This document shows positions 10,004 through 21,137 of a stretch of 64,000 nt of DNA, one piece after another. The number at the start of each line of letters is the position of its first letter. Position 1 is the first letter of the stretch. The notes beneath the pieces were generated by a model that saw only the letters and a program-made list of their open reading frames with translations, was not told where the DNA came from and did not search any database. A program made the position numbers and the translations under genes. The stretch is from the NCBI GenBank assembly GCA_963931865.1, contig OZ007509.1:15898127-15962126 (forward strand), given 5' to 3'. This DNA is from Axinella damicornis (taxonomy: Eukaryota > Porifera > Demospongiae > Axinellida > Axinellidae).

Positions 10004-13000
10004 ATGTCGACAGAAGTGAGTATCCAAGATGAGGAGTCTTTCTTTGCCGCCATTGCCGACGTGAGGTCGGACAGCAGTGAAACCAACTGGTGAGCGGGTC
10101 GGAGGCAGGAGAATAATTGCCCTGTGTATGCCTCGTGGTGCTAGTCCATTTAGCAAATTAGGGGCAGGTAGGGAGACGTAAGAGATGTAACTTATCTCTC
10201 CAGAAGGAACTTGAAATGCACAATGCATTTAACGAGGTGTGGTGTGGATTGACACTAGCAGTTGCACACTGAAATCTCTATATATAAGGTCCGTACTGTT
10301 TCTTGTCCTGTGAACGACTTCACAGGCCTGCCAGTGGGCGGTTCATCCGATGAATGGCTTCACAAGCCTGTGGACGAGTGGCCCACTCTCATTGTTTATT
10401 ATGCATGGAAGTCATGTTCCGTCACGTGTGCAATGGTAGATGTCTCTCGGAGCACCAGTGGCGTGAAAGGGTACAAGCACAGGGTCGCAGAGCATGAAAT
10501 GCCAATTTTGGTGCAGTTTAGTTTGTGCGGGCAGACAAACAGGAAGTTTATTTGGAGTGACCTAACTGTGAGTCAGACATTTCCTTGCATGTTGCCATAG
10601 CAGCAGAGCACGTAGATCTTGAACACCCACCAATGTAGTTTGCCATGCCAGTTGTCCTGTCGACCGTTACAGGACAAACACGGAGATTTACAGAAGTTTG
10701 CCATCATTGCAAAGATGTTCTGTACACCAGAATGAACCTTCCGACAAGCGCTGAACAGTCGCAGGCTGTTTGTTGCTAATGCAGTAGTTTTCCCATGCAT
10801 GTTTCTGCACATTGATCTGCCATTGGCACACACTACCGTGTGAGATGGGTCATTTGTAGCACAAATTAATCCCAGCATTTGTCTTGACAAAGAATCGGAA
10901 GAAATGCTTGGCAGGGTTTCTCACATGAGAAGGGTCGCACATCTACTGGATTCATAATAATGACACCATGGAACACTCATTGTTATTGAGCTGGGAACTA
11001 GGAAGATGCAAGACAGACGTACCACTCAGGAGAACGCTTGAAGCTTCTAGTGACGTCAGGTGGCACTGTCTCATGTACGAAATCCCCCCATCCCCACCCC
11101 CTAAGCCTTCCTTCTGAAGTTTCTCCAAAGCTGCAAGACAAACTTCTCTGTGAGATGACTCTTCTGGAGGTGCCATTAGGCTGGGACATATGGCGTTGGT
11201 TAGCTGAGCTATATATTAGCATGACTGTGTAGCGTTCGTTTGCTTGTATCATAACGATGCGATGTTGTTGGCATAACGCATGCAGGAGCGCATATTTGCT
11301 NNNNNNNNNNNNNNNNNNNNNNNNNNNNNNNNNNNNNNNNNNNNNNNNNNNNNNNNNNNNNNNNNNNNNNNNNNNNNNNNNNNNNNNNNNNNNNNNNNNN
11401 NNNNNNNNNNNNNNNNNNNNNNNNNNNNNNNNNNNNNNNNNNNNNNNNNNNNNNNNNNNNNNNNNNNNNNNNNNNNNNNNNNNNNNNNNNNNNNNNNNNN
11501 CACACACCTCCCTCCACACACACACTCACGCACAATCCCTCTACACACACCCTCCCTCTACATGCACACATACCTCCCTCTACACCACACACACACAAAC
11601 ACACATACTCCCTCCACACACACACACTCCTCCACACGCATGCACACACATACACCTATATCTCCTTTCATACACAATACACCGTCACACCCTCACACCG
11701 TTACACCCTCTTGCCCTCCACAGCCATATCACATCAGTCTGGATGTCGATAGCCAAGATTGAACTAAGTTCTGAAAGCATTCGGACAAAAGTCCAGGAGA
11801 CCAGGTGAGCAGTGGCTGTGAATGGGAGAGGGTACATGTACAGGCAGCTGTGATGTGAGCTATTCACCTTGTGTGTAGGGATAATGGTGATGGCAGTAAT
11901 TACTGTGTGCTTTCATACTATTCAAGAGTGTTCTCTACTCAATGTCAACACACTAGACCTCCTTGTTAGATTACTTGTTCTCCCTCCCTCCCTCCCTCCC
12001 TCCCTCAAACTCTCCCTCCCTCCCTCCATCTCTCCCTCCCCTCCCTCCCTCCCTCCCTCCCTCCCTCCCTCCCTCCCTCCCTCCTCCCTCCCTCCCTCCC
12101 TCCATCTCTCCCTCCCTCCCTCCATCTCTCCCTCCCCTCCCTCCATCTCTCCCTCCCCCCTCCCTCCCCCCTCCCTCCCTCCCTCCCTCCCTCCCTCCCT
12201 CCCTCCCTCCCTCCCTCACTCCCTCCCCCCTCCCTCCCCCTCCCTCCCTCCCTCCCTCCCTCCCTCCCTCCCTCCCTCCCTCCCTCCCTCCCTCCCACCC
12301 TCCCTCCCTCCCACCCTCCCTCCCACCCTCCCTCCCCCTGCCTCCCTCCCCCTGCCTCCCTACCTCCTTCCCTCCCTCCCTCCCTCCCTCCCTCCCTCCC
12401 TCCCTCCCTCCCTCCCAATAGCGGCACAAGGAGCAAGGTGCTAGAGGCATCAGAAGCCCAAAACCGTCCAGTGAGTTCAATCTCATAATTCCGTGCAGTC
12501 AAATCTGTTGTCCTGTTAACCGTGAAGGCATCACTCAAATCTTCATCTGCTCCGCAGGAAACGTGGGTTCACCTCAGGAACAACAACCAAGGCTGACAGT
12601 ACGGGAGCCACACCCACCCAGTCCGCAAAAATGTCCAAGCTGGGAAAACAAGGATCCTCATTTACAGGATTCAACACACAGGCAAAGGGGAGTGGAGGTG
12701 GGTGTTAGGGCTAGGGTACACAGGCTGATGGGAGTGGAGGTTGCCAAAGGATTCCTCCTCACGAGTTGGTGACATAATCTGAGGCAGTTGAAGTGTGCAT
12801 GTTGCTTCATTTCGAGTGGCTGCTTGGGCAGGTACCCCCTTTACTGCCTGGCTGCTTGGGCAGGTGCCCCCCTTTACTGCCTGGCTGCTTGGGCAGGTGC
12901 AGCAACAGTAAACAGGGTTTCATTAGGGGGGGGGGGGGGGGGGGGGTGCAATGCACCCCTTGAGTTTTGCTGTCCCCCCCCCCCCCACCCCCCCCCCCCC

Positions 13001-16000
13001 TTAAATATAATGTATGCAAGGCCCCCCTTACGTCGCCACACTATGATTTTCTGAATGAAAGAAACAGTAAGGCAGCTTTGGAAGGTCCCCCCCCCCCCCC
13101 CCCCCCCCCCCCCCATACAGCAACAGTAAGAGCTGTGCCAGTCTGCACAAACAGCTGTGTTAGGGGCTGGACTCACACAGATGCAATTAGGAACGTTAGG
13201 TACTCTCCAGGAGGAAGGCAATTGCTGTGTTTGTAGTGCGTATAGTATTAGCCTCGTTCCCTCTCTCGGGCCTGGGAACAAGGCTAGTATGATACTCTGC
13301 TGATAGACATCACTCGTGTGTGTCGTTCATTCCTAGGTGTAAACATCTCCCAGGATGTCTATGATGCCGTTTCGGATGTGCGTTCAGACACCTCAGTAAC
13401 CAGCTGGTAAGAACTCTGTGTGTGTGTGTGTGTTGTGTAAAACAGCTGATCTCAAGGTCATATTGGGCGAGCGTGAACGACCCCCACACTAGTCGTAATC
13501 GAGCGCATGCGTCGTAGTGTTGTCGATCTGTCTCCCATTCCATAAATCTCCGCCGTGCGCAAGAGTCTGGTACCGACTAAGTCAACCTGTTTGAAGGATG
13601 ATGGCAACAAAGACACAGACCGCTCATGACCTAACTATTGATTGGCTCGAGGCCTAGAGCGATGGGTGACCATGAACAGTCTCCTCTGTACCTCCTCAGT
13701 GGCGACAGCAAAGGCAAACACCGCTGGTGACCTACGTATTCATCGAACATGTCCTACAGAACACATGGTGTACTGGACCAGTGTGCAGCATGCGTATAGG
13801 TTGTGTGTTACCTGCCATATCGCCGCTAGACTGCTTCAGCTAGCCTGACTCGCAGTTCCTGTGTTGTTCGTACGTGTGTACTTTTGGTGTGGTATTCTGT
13901 GGCCTGAGGTTGTGCTGTGCTCATGCAGTCACATTCTGATGACAGTCTTGTTTGTGTACTAGAACTGTTCCACATTCTGTGCGTGCACTCGCTCACGCTT
14001 GCCCCACAATGTCGCGCATTCCACTAGTATAGATCTTACCAAGATCTAACCTGAGTTGTCCAACACAAGACCTTGACAGTGTACGTAGTGGTGGGATGAA
14101 TGGGGAAATCCCTCATTCAACTGTCTGAACTTAGTCTTTGTATAGTAACCTAATTCTATTTTAAGGTTAGTATGTTTAGATAGGCCAGTATGTTTAGGCA
14201 GTGATCAAGTGGTGCTAGCTGAACTGCTGTCCTTCAAGAAGTAATTCCACACTTCAGAGGCAGATTGAGAGCCAGTAGTAGAGTTGCTTACAACAGTACT
14301 AGTGGTAGAACTTGAAGTACTACTTAGGCTACCAAATCTACTAACAGCTGTCACATGCACATGCACAAACACAAACAGCCCTTAAGGTGGCGGGCAAGCC
14401 ATGATACGCGTGACCGCGCAATATTTGGAGGCGTGGTTCCGAATCATCGCTCTCGAGCGCTCCAGCAGCAGCCATCCAAGATTCTGTGCCACCTTTCTTC
14501 TTCCAAGGCTGTTGGGCATCCATTGACAGCATGTCTAGTTGAGCGCTACAGTATGCGTACTTCGTACCGTGACAACGCCAGCTGCAAATCTCGGCGAAAT
14601 ACAGCACTGTATTTTCTGTACGTCTCAAAAATCAGCTGAACGTATTTAGCTAAAATGCTCTTCGCAGGCAGCTCTTCCACTGGTTACTCGAGGGGGCTAC
14701 GTTGTCATATGGCGTCGAACGAATGTCTCATCGTGGTTTCTCCCCTGCAAGATGTACAAAAACAGGAAAATTGACCTCACGATAACACTGTTAACTCCGT
14801 ATCTGGCTAGTTCGGAAGCGTACTTACATAAACTCAACGTAGCCCCCTCCAGACTGGGCCTGTCTTGATCCTGAGAAAGAACAGTAGCAGTAGCTTGCGT
14901 GCAATGAAACTGAGACGTACAGAAAAAGTACTAATTCCATCAGTACTGAATAATTTGCTGTCTCCGTTGTTTGCTGCTCCAGAACATCCTGGCTTGGTAC
15001 ATAAGTAGCACTTACCATGAAGTGTTTGATTACCACATTTGGTTTCCATTCATGGCAGGACTTGCAGGTTACAACATATTTAGATGACATAATTATTGAT
15101 TCCAAAATCACTTGCCCGCCACCTTAACCACTTATCCTCCAGGAAGTGGTAGTTGGGCCCCTCCCATATTCGAAGTGAGCATGGCACATTCGAAGCTTCA
15201 GTGAACAAACCAACCATCGAATTTCGAGTGATTGACCCACCAGTACTTGATAGGGTGATAGTCATTGTTGTAATCGTATTGGAATCAAGATCTTGCAAAG
15301 ATCAGGGCTAGTGTATGTGGCATCATTGTTATGAACTGTTGGTAGCATCACAGGTGTGTCATAGGGATATCATGGGTGTTACTGAGGTATCTTGGGGGGT
15401 GTCTTGGGGGTGTCACAGGGGTGTCTTGGGGGTGTCACAAGGTTGCCATGGGGTGTCACAGGAGTGTCACATATCTGCTGCAATGAATTTGCAGGTGTGC
15501 AGCGGGGTACCAGGGAGGAATTATAAAGAATCCTGTGATTCTGCTCGGGTCGGGAGAGAAGGAGATGCCTACCATGCTGGAGGACATCAAGACATTGTGT
15601 GCTGACGATGCCGTGGTCTACTGCTTCATTAGAGTGGTGAGAACATGTGCATGTCTTGGTATACATACATTCTTAGCTACTATCTAGCCTCGTTCCCGTT
15701 AGGGAGAAACGGCCTGGCAACTTCCGCGAGCTCAAACCGTGTAACGTCACGGCAATTGCATACCTCATTCAAGCAGTAAAGTCCACGTGATAGTTCTGTT
15801 ATTTCCACCAGTTGAGAACAGTCCTTTCCTGCTCGTGGAAGCAACTGTTTGCTGCAGGTTCTGCGATGGAAGGCAAGCAGAAGACGAACAAACAAAATCA
15901 TTATGCAGAGTGCCTACACTAGCACGATCGAGCAATCGACTATTGCGATGAATGGGCGTGACTGCAATGTTTCAACCCATTTTGCAATTCGTGTTGTCAT

Positions 16001-16472
16001 GTGACAGCGTTCTGAAATCTGATTGGTTCTGCCAACTCTCTGGCAGCAGAAGTAACAGTTTGAACTCGCATAAGTTGCCAGGCCGTTTCTCCTATACGGC
16101 CTGGGAATGAGGCTAACTAATATCAAAAAATTTTAATGGTGCCATTTGCCTACTCAATCAATAAATGTACAGTATCTTACTAGATTCCTTTTAGCATAAC
16201 AAAACCATGTAGCTTCGCTAACTTCACTAGCTTCGCTCGCTTCAGCTACTGCTCCCTAATTGTGTCTGTTAGTCTGCCCCATAACGCAGCTCTCTGTGCA
16301 GAGGTCTGGCAAGCTTTTGCCTCCCTCATGGCATTTGCGTTAGCGTAGTCCTCAATAGTTTTCTCTTCAGGGGTTTCACCTCCCCCGCATGAGTCCACCT
16401 TAGCTCATTGCTCTGACGCGCTGACTGCCTTGTGCAATGGCATCTCTGGCTAAGAGCATGGCAGGGGTGAGG

Positions 16473-16517
<45 letters not shown>

Positions 16518-18445
16518 TGTGTGTGTGCGCGCGTGTGTGTGTATGTGTATGTGTGTGTGCATATCTCCCATTTTGTTTATTGCTGGATGCCTCGACCAAT
16601 TGGGAATAGTAGCTCTTTGCAGTTTCTGACCAACTACACCAAGCTGATTAGCGCCTCAGCATACGCAGGCACTCATTCACTACAAGCCAAGTACCACACA
16701 CTCCCACTTTGCTTGCATGCTCTCATTTTGCCATAACGGAAGTCAGGTGTTTGGTGGGTGGGACTAGACTCAGTATACTGGTGACGCGAGACCTTCATAC
16801 TCTGCAACCCCTGTATTTACTTACTCTGTAACCCAGACCCACTGCTCTAATGCATATACACACCCCTCACCCCCTCCCATGCACACACACACACTCCCTC
16901 ACCCCCTCCCATGCACATACACACCCCTCACCCCCTCCCATGCACACACACACACACTTCCTCACCCCCTCCTATGCAGACGGATGTTGTGGATGACATC
17001 CCTACCGTCAAGTTTGTCTATATCCAGTGGGTTGGAGAGGGCGTCAAGACAATGACAAGGGCAAAGATCAGCACACACAAGGGTGACCTGGAGGCAGTGT
17101 TTAAAGTATCCTGCTGCAACATGTATACACCCTAAGTAACCATCCTCGTCCCATACCACTCTGGCCTCGTTCCCAGGCCGTTTTGGGAGGGAGAAACGGC
17201 CTGGCAACTTCCGCGAGTTCAAATTGTTTACGGACGTAACGTCACGGCAATTGCATACCTCATTCAATCAGTGAAGTCCATGTGATACTTCTGATATTTT
17301 CACCGGCTGAGAACGGTCCTTTCCTGCTCGTGGAAGCAACTGTTTGCGCAGGTTCTGCGACGGAAGGCAAGCAGAAGACGAACGAACAAGTCGTTGTGCA
17401 GAGCACCTACACTAGCGCGATCGAACGATCAACTATTGTGATGAATGGACGTGACTGTGACGTTTCAACGCATGACGCAATTCGGTTTACTGTTGTCATG
17501 TGACAGCGATCTGAAATCTGATTGGGACTTCCAACTCTCTGGCAGCGGAAGTAACAGTTTGAACTCGCGGAAGTTGCCAAGCCGTTTCTCCCTCCCAAAA
17601 CGGCCTGGGAAGTTGGGAACGAGGCTAATACCACTCCAGAAAGGGACCGTTAGTGGAATGGGCTGGAACAAAACTTTGGAGAGCCTTGTGTGGTGGCTGG
17701 GAGCATAAGTAGAGTGGGTGCATGAATGGAATGGAAACATGAATGGAATGGAATCATGAGTGGAATGGGCTGGAAAAGAACATAGGTATGGTGGCTATAC
17801 GCAACAAGACAGAATCCACGGAAAATATTGTAGGGATTTGAACCCAGAATCTTCGTTTGGCTGCCCTAACCACAAGAAAACGTGGTAATGAAGAAATGGA
17901 AATAGGAAGCTATAGCTGACCAAATTCCTCTCACTCTCTTGAGTGAGGTTAGGTTTTGCTGTGGCCTTGAGGCAAGGTATGTTACTGTAAACATGGCAGC
18001 TTGTCTTCAGCTCCTCTCTCCAGGAGTTGGTGCTGCTTAGTGAAAGTTCTATGTTTTCAGTGTTGTTTTGGTTACTAACCGTATCTCTACCATTTTAGGA
18101 TGGTGTTTAGAATTTTAGTTAATCAAACCAAAAGTAATCATTCTTGAAGTTGCTAGCTACCTCACTCTGACAGGCTGTTTGATTACTGTGTCCCTTTAGA
18201 GATTCACCAACTATAACCGTAAATCCTTTTAGAGAATCCTTTTAGAGAGAGAAATGAACTATAACTGAACAAAAATGTTAATTTAGCCGTACCCTAAACT
18301 AGAGCTGTACATGTGCTACATCCTTCCTTGACCACACCAGCCCATTCACATCAACATTTATGCTACCGTAGCCAGTGAGATTACCCAGCGTGTCGTGATG
18401 GACAAGGTCATGAGTGCTAGTGGCTCCAAGAGTCACGTCATGTGA
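10004..18445 (+). CDS. COTL1-like: Coactosin-like ADF-H actin-binding protein
   Basis: A single ADF-homology domain of the coactosin type, a cytoplasmic F-actin-binding protein. Phase-checked exons of form A: 10004-10089 ([14 protein letters not shown]...), 15495-15636, 16980-17105, 18341-18445 (stop TGA). The core reads [20 protein letters not shown], then [20 protein letters not shown], then [15 protein letters not shown]. These correspond to coactosin FIQQCTDDVRLFAFVRF, ALITWIGENVSGLQRAK and the C-terminal helix. Form A is about 152 residues, close to the usual 142. Form B would start at ATG 12631 (exons 12631-12697 and 13337-13406, encoding [18 protein letters not shown]) and splice into the same 15495 exon in phase. 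A third candidate start is at 11743-11804. The 200-N gap at 11301 could hide another exon. Confidence 0.9.
11301..11500. other. Assembly gap (200 N)
   Basis: Exactly 200 unknown bases, flanked on the right by CA-rich and CTC-rich low-complexity DNA. The length is probably nominal. It lies in the coactosin gene between candidate first exons. Confidence 1.
11743..11804 (+). CDS. Candidate third alternative first exon of coactosin gene
   Basis: ATG at 11743 opens a short frame, [20 protein letters not shown], that ends in phase 2 at donor GTGAGC (11805), the same phase as exons 10004-10089 and 13337-13406. Joined to 15495 it stays in frame. It resembles the coactosin N-terminal helix but lacks the conserved SDxSxTxW end, so it may be a decoy or use a further exon (12417-12464 is a possibility). 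Confidence 0.35.
11981..12418. repeat. (CCCT)n pyrimidine tract
   Basis: About 435 bp of almost pure C/T on the plus strand, which is the sense strand here. It ends at CAATAG (12421), a possible acceptor. Orientation is reversed relative to the tracts in the minus-strand genes, so sense is pyrimidine again. Confidence 0.9.
12631..12697 (+). CDS. Coactosin form B, first coding exon
   Basis: ATG TCC AAG CTG GGA opens a 22-codon frame ([20 protein letters not shown]), ending one base into a codon at donor GTGGGT. That base plus exon 13337-13406 continues as [16 protein letters not shown]. The frame is open further upstream to about 12558, so the true start could be earlier. Confidence 0.6.
12926..13114. 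repeat. Cluster of long poly-G and poly-C runs
   Basis: A G22 run (about 12926), two C runs (about 12974-13000) and a C28 run (about 13087) lie within 190 bp and could pair with each other. They follow a 31-bp duplication (GGCTGCTTGGGCAGGT) at 12820-12900. Confidence 0.85.
13249..13286. mobile_element. TAGCCTCG-family remnant, 38 bp
   Basis: TAGCCTCGTTCCC, a short centre, and GGGCCTGGGAACAAGGCTA. Flanks GTATAGTAT and GTATGATAC match at 7 of 9 positions, consistent with a decayed 9-bp target duplication. It lies 50 bp before coactosin exon 13337. Confidence 0.6.
13337..13406 (+). CDS. Coactosin alternative exon, homologous to exon 10004-10089
   Basis: Encodes [20 protein letters not shown] then TSW across the splice. 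The first exon encodes [17 protein letters not shown] at the same place, with the same phase-2 donor. Exon 10004-10089 cannot splice into this exon without a stop, so the two are mutually exclusive. Confidence 0.8.
14382..15127. mobile_element. TTAA-bounded inverted-repeat element (piggyBac-like remnant?)
   Basis: Perfect 17-bp inverted ends TTAAGGTGGCGGGCAAG at 14382-14398 and 15111-15127, each beginning with TTAA. TTAA is the target of piggyBac and Kolobok transposons. On the minus strand a frame near 15050-14990 reads [15 protein letters not shown], and in the next frame [11 protein letters not shown]. Two CxxC pairs in shifted frames recall the C-terminal cysteine-rich domain of piggyBac transposases. 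No intact transposase is present. The ends are certain; the superfamily is inferred. Confidence 0.7.
15685..16115. mobile_element. TAGCCTCG-family MITE, long form
   Basis: 431 bp with ends TAGCCTCGTTCCC and GGGAATGAGGCTA and inner inverted arms GGCCTGGCAACTT / AAGTTGCCAGGCC. Flanks GCTACTATC and ACTAATATC agree at 7 of 9. It is closely related to 17162-17627. It lies 48 bp after the donor of coactosin exon 15495-15636. Confidence 0.85.
16472..16560. repeat. TG microsatellite
   Basis: (TG)n with CG and TATG interruptions in a coactosin intron. Flanking sequence shows no coding signal. Confidence 0.85.
17162..17627. mobile_element. TAGCCTCG-family MITE, long form, perfect TSD
   Basis: 466 bp. 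The end GGCCTCGTTCCCAGGCCGTT faces its complement. The exact 9-bp target duplication ATACCACTC is at 17153-17161 and 17628-17636. It lies 56 bp after the donor of coactosin exon 16980-17105. The interior shares over 300 bp with 15685-16115. Confidence 0.92.
17800..18060 (-). repeat. tRNA-derived SINE-like pieces
   Basis: On the minus strand GGGTTCAAATCCC (17841-17853) is a B-box-like element preceded by GTGGTTAGGGC. The adjoining plus-strand part GGCCTTGAGGCAAGGTATG, then TTACTGTAAACATGG, matches 26035-26070 and, loosely, 1855-1910. Confidence 0.45.
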
Positions 18446-18941
18446 CCGAGGTCACACAGTGTTACATCACATCACATGGTCCTAGTGTGATTAACACAAT
18501 GTTAGGTAGTTATGGAAATTTTTAGTACTGGCACTATAGTTTGCAATTTAGCAGTAGTTTATATTGTGGAGGCTTGTGTGCGTGGACAAAAAATAATACA
18601 GATTTGTTAGATAAATAGTTTTCTGTTCATTGACTGCTGCCATTGTATTTTTGATGCACCGTGCAAAAGATATTACTGCAGATATTACTGCAAATATTAC
18701 TGCAAATGGCGGGTGAAATAAGCAGTGTTTCCCCAAAGCCTGACAGGAAAGGGGGTGAAAATAGTACAAAAATTGACCAGATCAAAGAATTCTAATGACC
18801 ACATCAAAGGGTAATAGGCCAGGAAAGGGGGGAGCACCAGTCTACCCCCCTTTGTGGGAAACACTGAAATAAGGCCGTGAATATTAAACACATGATCTCC
18901 GCAGCTACAGCGTACGTGCTAGACCGCAAAATCATTACCAC

Positions 18942-19271
18942 TAGGGGTGGGCGATATCAGAATAATGTGGTCATGATATATCATGTATTAGTTATCACGA
19001 TATTCGATATTATCACGATAATGCGTTTTGGCTAGTTTATTTGTTTGTTGGCTTTCAGGACACACGACATTACTGCTAGAGTGTGAATGAATTTAGTGGT
19101 TTCCAGTTGCATGTATACACTATTTAGCTACTGCATGCTTTATTTCTGCAAAAACAACACCACTAATAATGTGAACACGATATGACGATAATTTTAAAAC
19201 CACCACGATACGATTATCATGGGCTCTTACTATCACGATATACGATATTAACGATATATTGCCCACCCCTA
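18942..19271. mobile_element. hAT-type MITE, intact boundaries
   Basis: 330 bp with inverted ends TAGGGGTGGGCGATAT and its complement, and many ATCACGATAT repeats inside. The exact 8-bp target duplication ATTACCAC lies at 18934-18941 and 19272-19279. Eight-bp duplications and a (T/C)AGGGGTGGGC end are typical of hAT elements. No coding capacity. Confidence 0.93.
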
Positions 19272-19715
19272 ATTACCACACGAAAGAATTGGCAACTACA
19301 GTATGCAGCTGCTAACTGTGCAGATATTTAATGGCATACATACGTTTGCTGAATCATAATACTGCATGGGTACAGTGTTTTCCCCAAACGGGTACTGGTA
19401 GCTAGCTCTTTCAACTGTGCAACGTTCTCGTATAGGCCTATAATATTATGGTAACCTGTGCAACCATGCATGTGGATAGGGGTTCAAGATATCTTGGAAT
19501 AGTGCTCCCATTCAGGTTATTGGCATGGAAGGATTTGTTGTGCCCAGTATAAAATTGACATTGTGAGAAAGAACATTCCCTGCATTGCTTGTTCTCAGTT
19601 TGTTCTGAGTCAAAAAGCTTAACTGCATATCCGGCTCTTGCTCAGTGGAAGTACAAATCCATCAGTGTGTGCTTTGGGGAACAATCATCCACTACATGTA
19701 TCTCCCAAGGTACAG

Positions 19716-19915
19716 CCCACAAAAAAAGATTTGGCATTTGTAACCTTGCATGCCCAATACTAGGTGTTGGGGTAGCCATGCCATAATTTGATTTTGGCCG
19801 TTGCCCTGGGCAACTTGATACTGCTCAAGATCTTAAATCAGGTAAACTGTTTACATACTTGAATACCAACTGTTTTACTATGTTATGTTAATCATGCAGC
19901 TTCATTTGAATGAAA
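19716..19915 (+). repeat. Dispersed repeat, copy 1
   Basis: About 200 bp (AAAGATTTGGCATTTG, CATGCCATAATTTGATTTTG, TTGCCCTGGGCAACTTGATA, TAAACTGTTTACAT, ACCAACTGTTTTACTATGTT) recur in reverse complement at 27595-27890. There the copy is split by a TAGCCTCG-family MITE. Confidence 0.75.
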
Positions 19916-19984
19916 CTCCAAGCTTGTAGTAGGCAGCCATTTCGCGCGCGATCAACAACACAGCTGGCTGTACACTTCCCAATT

Positions 19985-20115
19985 CCGGTGTCATGGGAAA
20001 ATGGGGACCCGGGGTCCCCATATTCCCGGGAATATGGGGACCCGGGTCCCTACTTTCCTGGGAAAATGGGGACCCCGGGTCCCATTTTCCCGGGAGTATG
20101 GGGACCCCCTTAGTG
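19985..20115. repeat. GGGGACCC palindrome array, left
   Basis: Begins CCGGTGTCATGGGAAAATGG, followed by about four imperfect palindromes of the type GGGGACCCGGGTCCCCAT joined by ATTCCCGGGAATA. Similar arrays are at 20857-21020 and 22440-22628. CCGGTGTCAT also starts the inverted ends of the element at 20914-22628. Confidence 0.8.
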
Positions 20116-20636
20116 AGAATGGGGACCCCCTCTATGACAGATGGTTAACAGTGGGAAAATGGGGATCCAACATTATTAGGTTGGAATTCAGACCTATGCA
20201 AGGCCTAGTTAATCACTAACCATGCAGTTATTATAATACAGCAATCAATTTGTGTAAATTTGTCAATAGAAAAATTATATAGACATAAATAATAGCTCAG
20301 CGTAGTAGTTATCTTTGATGAGGATTTTCAATAACAAGCTAGCTGGTTGCAGCATTGATTCCTTTCCAGATTGCTGGAATGGTCATGATCTATAGCTAAC
20401 TACTGAATTCCAGAATGTCAGAATTGAGCATAAAGCCCACTAACTATATAACCTGCAAGACATTGAGGAGGCCCAGTGAGTCAGTGGCTATTATTAGCGG
20501 CTATAAGTGGTGTCAAACTTACTTCAAGGTCATGATCTGCCGACATAGAAGAGATCAGCAACCTTTGCACAGAAAAATTTGGCTGACTTACGCATTACCG
20601 CTATCAGGGTATGTAGCAACCATCGCAAGTGAAGGT

Positions 20637-20705
20637 TATATAGTCTCGGTACCAGACTATTCGCGCACGGCGGAATATTCCGCGAATAGTCAGGTACCGA
20701 GACTA
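20637..20705. mobile_element. TAGTCTCGG hairpin element
   Basis: TAGTCTCGGTACCAGACTAT and CGCGAATAGTCAGGTACCGA fold back around GCGCACGGCGGAATATTCC. AGTGAAGGT occurs at 20628-20636 and 20706-20714, a 9-bp duplication. Related to 44934-45000. Confidence 0.75.
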
Positions 20706-21137
20706 AGTGAAGGTGCTAGGTTTCGACTGATATGATGATGACATTCCATCCATGCTCTACATGGACTAATGCTTTCGCAGACATGCTTGCAGAGATGCAA
20801 ATAACAACCATCCTACACAGAGCTGTGAGTATTTGATGCAACGCAAAACGAAAATGGTGAGGGGGTCCCCATTTTCCCAAAGGGGTCCCCATTTTACCAG
20901 GGAAAATGGGGACCCGGTGTCATAAAAATTTACACACCCCGTAAATATGGGCATCCCGGGATGCCAATATTCACGTGATTTTGGGGACCCTTCCGTGATT
21001 ATAGGGACCCCCTGAAAGTTCATGACGCGTCCGGTGCTGGCGGTACGGCCGTACAGGTTCAGTTCTCAAGTGCAAGATGGGTGAGTATAAAGTGACAAAA
21101 TCAGGCGCAGAAAGCATAAATCGAAGTAGACTACTGT

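Noticed and set aside
10262..10600. 112-codon frame after coactosin exon 1
   Set aside because: No domain, unclear splice signals, composition like the surrounding intron. I could not support it as an exon.
11249..11655. Frames spanning the N gap
   Set aside because: They are open only because N codons cannot be stops.
12417..12464. Further coactosin exon CGGCACAAGG to CCGTCCA
   Set aside because: It has an acceptor and a GTGAGT donor, and joins 11804 in frame, but its end phase is incompatible with 12558-12697 and leads to a stop. Kept only as a remark.
15315..15605. [18 protein letters not shown] frame
   Set aside because: Comes from a GGGTGTC repeat ahead of exon 15495; the true exon uses another frame with coactosin similarity.
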